From GCA-002694895 sp964436345 (GTDB taxonomy: Bacteria > Chloroflexota > Dehalococcoidia > Lucifugimonadales > GCA-002694895): a stretch of DNA of 10,425 nucleotides. The DNA lies in contig CAYTCC010000049.1 in assembly GCA_964436345.1 (NCBI GenBank), positions 1 to 10,425 of the forward strand, read 5' to 3'. Positions within the stretch are counted from its first letter, which is position 1, and each line of letters opens with the position of its first letter. The notes beneath the pieces are model-generated. The model ran no database searches. It saw nothing but the letters and a program-made list of their open reading frames with translations, and was not told the DNA's origin. Below, piece by piece: positions 6,679 to 10,425 of this stretch. The translations under genes and the position numbers were made by a program.

Positions 6679-7758
6679 ATGAAAAATATTAAAACTCTAC
6701 AGGAAAACAAACAATCATTATGGATAGACTTTATTTCTCGAAGTCTACTTAAATCTGGAAAGTTAAAAACTCTTATTAAAACAAGAGGAATTACTGGATT
6801 AACAAGTAATCCATCAATATTTGAAAAAGCAATATCAGATAGTAATGATTATGACCATGATATACTCAAATTATTAAAATCAAATTCAAAAATTTCTAGT
6901 TATAAAATATTTGAAGAATTAAGTATATATGACATAAAGAAAGCTGCTGAACTTTTACTAAATACTTATGAAAATACCAATTATCTTGATGGCTATGTAA
7001 GCATAGAAGTTTCACCCAAACTAGCTTACAAAACAAAAGAAACCATTGATCAAGCTTTGCACTTAAACAAAAAAATCAATATGCCTAATATAATGATTAA
7101 AGTACCGGCAACTGATGAGGGTATTGAAGCTATCAAAATACTAACAAAAATGGGATTAAATATTAATGCAACATTAATGTTTAATCAAAGACACTATGAC
7201 AATGTATCTAACGCATTCTTGGAAGGAACTACAAATTATTCTCAAAAACTTCTTCCATTTTCAGTAGCTTCTTTCTTTGTTAGCCGTGTTGATACAGAAA
7301 TAGATAGCTTATTGGAAACCAAAGATAAAAATCATAAATTGTTAGGAAAAATAGCAATTGCAAATTCAAGACTTGCTTACATAACTTTCTTAAAAAAATT
7401 CCCTAATCAAAATAAAAAACCTTTACAAAAACCTTTATGGGGAAGTACTAGTACAAAAAATCCAAATTATAGTAATAGCCTTTATATTGATAAATTAATT
7501 GCACCAAATACTATTAATACTGTCCCCCTAGATACTATAGAAAAATTTGTCAAAACCGGTAACCCTGAAAATTATAATGGATGGGATGAAAATAAAATAT
7601 TATCAGAATTATCTACTTTAAATGAAATAGGAATTGATTTAAGTAAGATAACTGAAAATTTACAAGAGAATGGAGTTAAATTATTTGAAATTTCATTTGA
7701 TAATTTACTAAATGCAATTGAAAGCAAAATAAATAAAATACAAACTGAAGCTATATAA
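6679..7758 (+). CDS. tal: transaldolase
   Basis: Transaldolase moves a dihydroxyacetone unit between sugar phosphates (sedoheptulose 7-phosphate and glyceraldehyde 3-phosphate to erythrose 4-phosphate and fructose 6-phosphate) in the cytoplasmic non-oxidative pentose phosphate pathway. The 359-residue length fits the longer type known from cyanobacteria and actinobacteria rather than short TalC/MipB enzymes. Motifs are GLTSNPSIFEKAI (40-52), DGYVSIEVSP (104-113), the Schiff-base lysine Lys141 in IMIKVPATDEGI (138-149), the strand NATLMFN (163-169), SRVDTEID (202-209) and PLWGSTSTKNPNY (252-264). The last carries the phosphate- and substrate-binding Ser/Thr/Lys. The ATG is 4 nt after the MATE stop, with no Shine-Dalgarno, suggesting coupled translation. 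No glucose 6-phosphate isomerase fusion is present, unlike some bifunctional relatives. Functional residues appear intact. Confidence 0.94.
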   Translation: MKNIKTLQENKQSLWIDFISRSLLKSGKLKTLIKTRGITGLTSNPSIFEKAISDSNDYDHDILKLLKSNSKISSYKIFEELSIYDIKKAAELLLNTYENTNYLDGYVSIEVSPKLAYKTKETIDQALHLNKKINMPNIMIKVPATDEGIEAIKILTKMGLNINATLMFNQRHYDNVSNAFLEGTTNYSQKLLPFSVASFFVSRVDTEIDSLLETKDKNHKLLGKIAIANSRLAYITFLKKFPNQNKKPLQKPLWGSTSTKNPNYSNSLYIDKLIAPNTINTVPLDTIEKFVKTGNPENYNGWDENKILSELSTLNEIGIDLSKITENLQENGVKLFEISFDNLLNAIESKINKIQTEAI

Positions 7759-7781
7759 AATAAACAATTCATCTATTTTAA

Positions 7782-7810
7782 TAGATAGCTGACAAAAAAA
7801 ATGATAGAAT
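7782..7810 (+). promoter_or_regulatory. candidate extended -10 promoter for sdhAB
   Basis: In the 96-nt gap after the transaldolase, TAGAAT (7805-7810) matches five of six consensus bases. It is preceded by TG one base away (7802-7803), an extended -10 element. TAGATA (7782-7787) lies 17 bp upstream as a fair -35. Transcription would start near 7817, about 38 nt before sdhA. AT-rich background makes chance matches common, so this is moderate support only. Confidence 0.45.
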
Positions 7811-7854
7811 AATTTTTGATTATTTCTAATCTTATATTTTCAATATGAGGCCAG

Positions 7855-9528
7855 ATGTACGAACATGATATTTTAATAGTTGGGGCTGGATTAGCAGGAT
7901 TAAGAGCTGCCCTAGAAAGTATTGAAGCAGGTAAAAACACAGCTATTCTATCAAAAGTACACCCCGTAAGATCTCATTCATGCGCAGCGCAAGGTGGAAT
8001 AAATGCCGCCTTAACTGATAGAGGAGATGATTGGGAAGACCATGCTCTTTCCACTATAAAGGGAAGTGATTATTTGGCTGACCAAGAAGCAGTTGAAATT
8101 ATGTGCAGAGAAGCAGGTGAAAATTTAATTGAACTTGAACACATGGGCGTAATTTTCAGTAGAGATGAAGAAGGAAGACTAGGGACTAGAAGATTTGGCG
8201 GACAAACTGTGGCAAGAACTTTTTTTGTAGGTGCTATTACGGGATCTGCAATGCTTCATGTTCTTTACGAGCAAACTGTAAAACAAAATGCCCAAGTTTA
8301 TGAAGAATGGTTTGTTACAAAATTGATAATAGAAGATGGAGAATGCAGAGGTGTGATTGCTATGGATATACATTCAGGCAAACTTGAAATCATCAAAGCA
8401 AAATCAGTAATATTAGCTACTGGTGGTGCGGGAAGAATTTTCGAACCATCAACAAATGCTTTAATATGTACAGGCGATGGACTTGCCTTAGCATATAACG
8501 CAGGAGCATCTTTAATGGATATGGAAATGATTCAATATCATCCTACAGGACTTGCAGGAAATGGGATATTGCTATCCGAGGGAGCAAGAGGAGAGGGGGC
8601 ATATCTTTTGAATTCCAATGGTGAGAGATTTATGGAAGATTATGCACCTGAATATCTTGAGCTAGCCTCAAGAGATGTTGTTTCTAGAGCAGAACAAATA
8701 GAAATAAATGAAGGAAGAGGTATAGATGGATGTGTCTTGTTAGACTGTAGGCATTTAGGTAAAGCTAAAATAGAAGAAAGATTAGGCTATTTACAAGAGG
8801 TCGCTACTGAATTTAGAGGAATTGATTTGGCAGAACAACCAATCCCTGTCAAACCTACAATGCACTATATAATGGGTGGGATCAAAACTGATTTTATGGG
8901 TAAAACTGATGTACCTGGATTATTTGCAGCAGGAGAGTGTGCAAACGTAAGTGTACATGGAGGGAACAGATTAGGAGCAAATTCTCTTTTAGACACTATT
9001 GTTTTTGGAAGAAGATCTGCTAGAGCTGCAATAGAGCATTCGTCTCAAGTAAATTCTATCTCAAAAAATATAGATGAGTTAAATAACGAAACAAAAAGAA
9101 TACAAAATATCATCAATAGATCAAACGGAGAAAGATCAGCAACATTAAGAAATGAAATGGGTGAAGCAATGACTTCTGGTATAGGAGTATTCAGAGATAC
9201 ACGAAGTATTGAATTAGCAAAACAAAAAGTTTTAAGTTTAATCGACCGATATGAGAATACATCGATAGATAATAAAGGAAAAATATTCAATACTGATTTG
9301 ATTTTCAACCTTGAATTAAAATATATGTTAGATGTAGCTCTAACAATGTGTGTGGGAGCAGAAAACAGGAAAGAAAGCAGAGGAGCTCATTATAGAACAG
9401 ATATTACTGAAAGAGATGATAAAAATTGGTTGAAACATACACATGTAGTAAAAATAGATGGAGAAGTACAATTTTATACTTCTGATGTCAATATCACTAA
9501 ATGGGCCCCTGAAATTAGGAAATATTAA
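7855..9528 (+). CDS. sdhA: succinate dehydrogenase flavoprotein subunit (fumarate reductase/SdhA family)
   Basis: The catalytic subunit oxidises succinate to fumarate on a covalently bound FAD, in the TCA cycle and respiratory chain at the inner face of the membrane. The 557 residues open with the FAD dinucleotide motif IVGAGLAGLRAA (8-19). His41 in HPVRSHSCAAQGGINAA (36-52) aligns with the flavin-linking histidine. Active-site regions follow: GGQTVARTFF (115-124), ILATGGAGRIF (186-196), QYHPTG with His229 (227-232), SEGARGEGAYLLN with Arg245 (241-253), HYIMGGI with His337 (337-343), and HGGNRLGANSLLD (368-380). The C-terminal segment contains ENRKESRGAHYRTD, the usual substrate-arginine region. 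ATG 7855 has GAGG four bases upstream (7847-7850), and upstream starts are out of frame. The stop overlaps the sdhB ATG as TAATG, so synthesis is coupled. No membrane-anchor genes precede it; the neighbour on the left is transaldolase. Succinate dehydrogenase rather than dedicated fumarate reductase is inferred. Confidence 0.96.
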   Translation: MYEHDILIVGAGLAGLRAALESIEAGKNTAILSKVHPVRSHSCAAQGGINAALTDRGDDWEDHALSTIKGSDYLADQEAVEIMCREAGENLIELEHMGVIFSRDEEGRLGTRRFGGQTVARTFFVGAITGSAMLHVLYEQTVKQNAQVYEEWFVTKLIIEDGECRGVIAMDIHSGKLEIIKAKSVILATGGAGRIFEPSTNALICTGDGLALAYNAGASLMDMEMIQYHPTGLAGNGILLSEGARGEGAYLLNSNGERFMEDYAPEYLELASRDVVSRAEQIEINEGRGIDGCVLLDCRHLGKAKIEERLGYLQEVATEFRGIDLAEQPIPVKPTMHYIMGGIKTDFMGKTDVPGLFAAGECANVSVHGGNRLGANSLLDTIVFGRRSARAAIEHSSQVNSISKNIDELNNETKRIQNIINRSNGERSATLRNEMGEAMTSGIGVFRDTRSIELAKQKVLSLIDRYENTSIDNKGKIFNTDLIFNLELKYMLDVALTMCVGAENRKESRGAHYRTDITERDDKNWLKHTHVVKIDGEVQFYTSDVNITKWAPEIRKY

Positions 9529-10425
9529 TGGTACAAACAGCAAAAAAAACCATACAGATAGAAATCAAAAGACAAGATCCCGAAATCAATAACGGTGAAT
9601 CTTATAACCAAGTCTATTACGTTGGAGTAGAAGATTGGTTCACAGTTTTAGATGCATTAATTAAAATTCGTGAAGAAATTGATGGTACATTATCTCTTAG
9701 ATGTGCTTGTAGAGCATCCATATGTGGATCATGTGCTATGCGGGTAAATGGTCAGGCAAAACTCGTGTGTAAAACAAAACTTTCTGTAGTAGAAAAAAAT
9801 AACAAAGTATTAATTGAACCTGTAGGAAATATGCCTGTAATTTCAGACCTTGCCTCAGACTTCAAACCTTTTTGGGATAAATTTAATGCAGTTGATCCAT
9901 ATATAAAACCTGAAGGCGAAGTACCTGATGGCGAATACCTTGCTCCAAATGATGACATGGTCCATCTTGTTGGAGTTATGAATTGTATTATGTGTGGAGC
10001 ATGTGTTTCAGACTGTACAGTATTAGAAGTAAAAGACAATTTCCTTGGACCTGCCGCTTTAGCCAAATCTTACAGATTTATTGCTGATCCTAGAGATGGG
10101 TCTCAATTTGAAAGACTACAAGATCTTGAAAAAGATGGCGGTATATGGGACTGCACAAGATGTATGCAATGTATAGAGGTATGTCCAAAAGGCGTAAATC
10201 CTATGGAACGAATAATGTCTATAAGATCAAAATCTATGGAAAATAAAATAGATAATAATTATGGAGCAAGACATGCAAAATCTTTTACTGATCTGATCAA
10301 AAGTAACGGAATTGTAAATGAAGTTTTATTACTTTTAAAAACTAAAGGTTTATTCAACATAATCGAATTAATCAAAATATTACCTATAGCTATTGGTGCT
10401 CAATTAGCCGGTAAAAGACCCCCTT
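9528..10425 (+). CDS. sdhB: succinate dehydrogenase iron-sulfur subunit, class E-like; 3' end outside the window
   Basis: This subunit passes electrons from SdhA's FAD towards quinone. The frame starts at ATG 9528, inside the sdhA stop, and stays open for 299 codons to the right edge; E. coli SdhB is about 238. The N-terminal [2Fe-2S] domain has Cys61, Cys66, Cys69 and Cys81 (CRASICGSC...VC), plus an unusual neighbouring Cys59. The C-terminal domain has Cys153, Cys156, Cys159 and Cys163 (CIMCGACVSDC), FLGPAALAKSYRF (172-184), then Cys209, Cys212, Cys215 and Cys219 in a CxxCxxCxxxCPKG motif. Cys212 sits where ordinary SdhB has Ile or Leu beside the [3Fe-4S] cluster, so a second [4Fe-4S] is possible. 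The residue after Cys163 is Thr instead of Pro. Residues from about 240 onward form a helical basic-hydrophobic tail ending at the edge with GKRPP, like HdrC or class E SdhB proteins. A missing C-terminal end is certain; the class E assignment is inference. Confidence 0.95.
   Translation, partial: MVQTAKKTIQIEIKRQDPEINNGESYNQVYYVGVEDWFTVLDALIKIREEIDGTLSLRCACRASICGSCAMRVNGQAKLVCKTKLSVVEKNNKVLIEPVGNMPVISDLASDFKPFWDKFNAVDPYIKPEGEVPDGEYLAPNDDMVHLVGVMNCIMCGACVSDCTVLEVKDNFLGPAALAKSYRFIADPRDGSQFERLQDLEKDGGIWDCTRCMQCIEVCPKGVNPMERIMSIRSKSMENKIDNNYGARHAKSFTDLIKSNGIVNEVLLLLKTKGLFNIIELIKILPIAIGAQLAGKRPP

Noticed and set aside
7572..7772. Minus-strand open frame over the end of the transaldolase gene
   Set aside because: It is antisense to coding sequence, hydrophobic only because of the AT-rich complement, and has no start signal.
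7771..7786. Hairpin ATCTAT-TTTA-ATAGAT as a terminator after transaldolase
   Set aside because: The stem has only one G-C pair and is followed by an A run, not a T run, on the plus strand, so it does not look like an intrinsic terminator.
8179..9543. Several minus-strand open frames within sdhA (8179-8373, 9045-9308, 9340-9543)
   Set aside because: They are antisense to highly conserved SdhA coding sequence and show low-complexity shadow translations.
9752..10066. Minus-strand open frame of about 104 codons within sdhB
   Set aside because: It is antisense to the iron-sulfur cysteine motifs of SdhB, which are clearly the real coding sequence.
1..10425. Mobile elements, CRISPR repeats, toxin-antitoxin or defence systems
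   Set aside because: No transposase, integrase, direct-repeat array or paired small genes were found. The tmRNA 3' end, a common integration target, has no integrase nearby and no partial copy of its end that I could see in the window.

Overview
The window is a strongly A+T-rich stretch of a bacterial chromosome that looks like ordinary, tightly packed core and metabolic genome. Nothing in it resembles a prophage, insertion sequence, CRISPR array or defence island. The content fits a free-living aerobe with a small, streamlined genome. An AT-rich Chloroflexota lineage (SAR202-like) is one reading, based on the class E-like succinate dehydrogenase, the long transaldolase, the pxpBC pair and the AT-biased codons. 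That placement is inference with low confidence, because no rRNA or other taxonomic marker is present.

Layout. (1) Positions 1-2387, plus strand: the 3' part of pxpB, the complete pxpC (together the two 'allophanate hydrolase-like' subunits of the prokaryotic 5-oxoprolinase), then a small DedA/YqaA-type membrane protein. (2) Positions 2379-4883, minus strand: an MFS_3-type exporter followed by a class V PLP enzyme, 15 nt apart and so probably one operon. It converges on and slightly overlaps the DedA-like gene. (3) Positions 4884-5006: a short divergent promoter region with a clear sigma70-type promoter facing right. (4) Positions 5007-5349: a complete one-piece tmRNA (ssrA) with acceptor stem, T arm, tag frame, several pseudoknots and an encoded CCA. 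(5) Positions 5361-7758: a DinF-like MATE transporter starting 12 nt after the tmRNA 3' end, then a transaldolase 4 nt later. Both may be read from the tmRNA promoter. (6) Positions 7855-10425: sdhA and sdhB, overlapping by one base. sdhB runs off the right edge still open.

How the genes relate. pxpBC would recycle 5-oxoproline to glutamate with a PxpA partner that is not in the window. The transaldolase belongs to the non-oxidative pentose phosphate pathway and sdhAB to the TCA cycle and respiratory chain. The MFS, MATE and DedA-like proteins are membrane functions. The most distinctive observation is in SdhB. The site that normally holds the [3Fe-4S] cluster carries an extra cysteine, giving a full CxxCxxCxxxCP motif, and the protein has a long HdrC-like C-terminal tail. 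Both point to a class E succinate:quinone oxidoreductase, which would predict an HdrB-like cysteine-rich subunit just beyond the right edge. Other points worth a look are the tmRNA-MATE junction with no terminator, the tmRNA tag and T stem, and the scarcity of Shine-Dalgarno sites.

I see no convincing undescribed system here.
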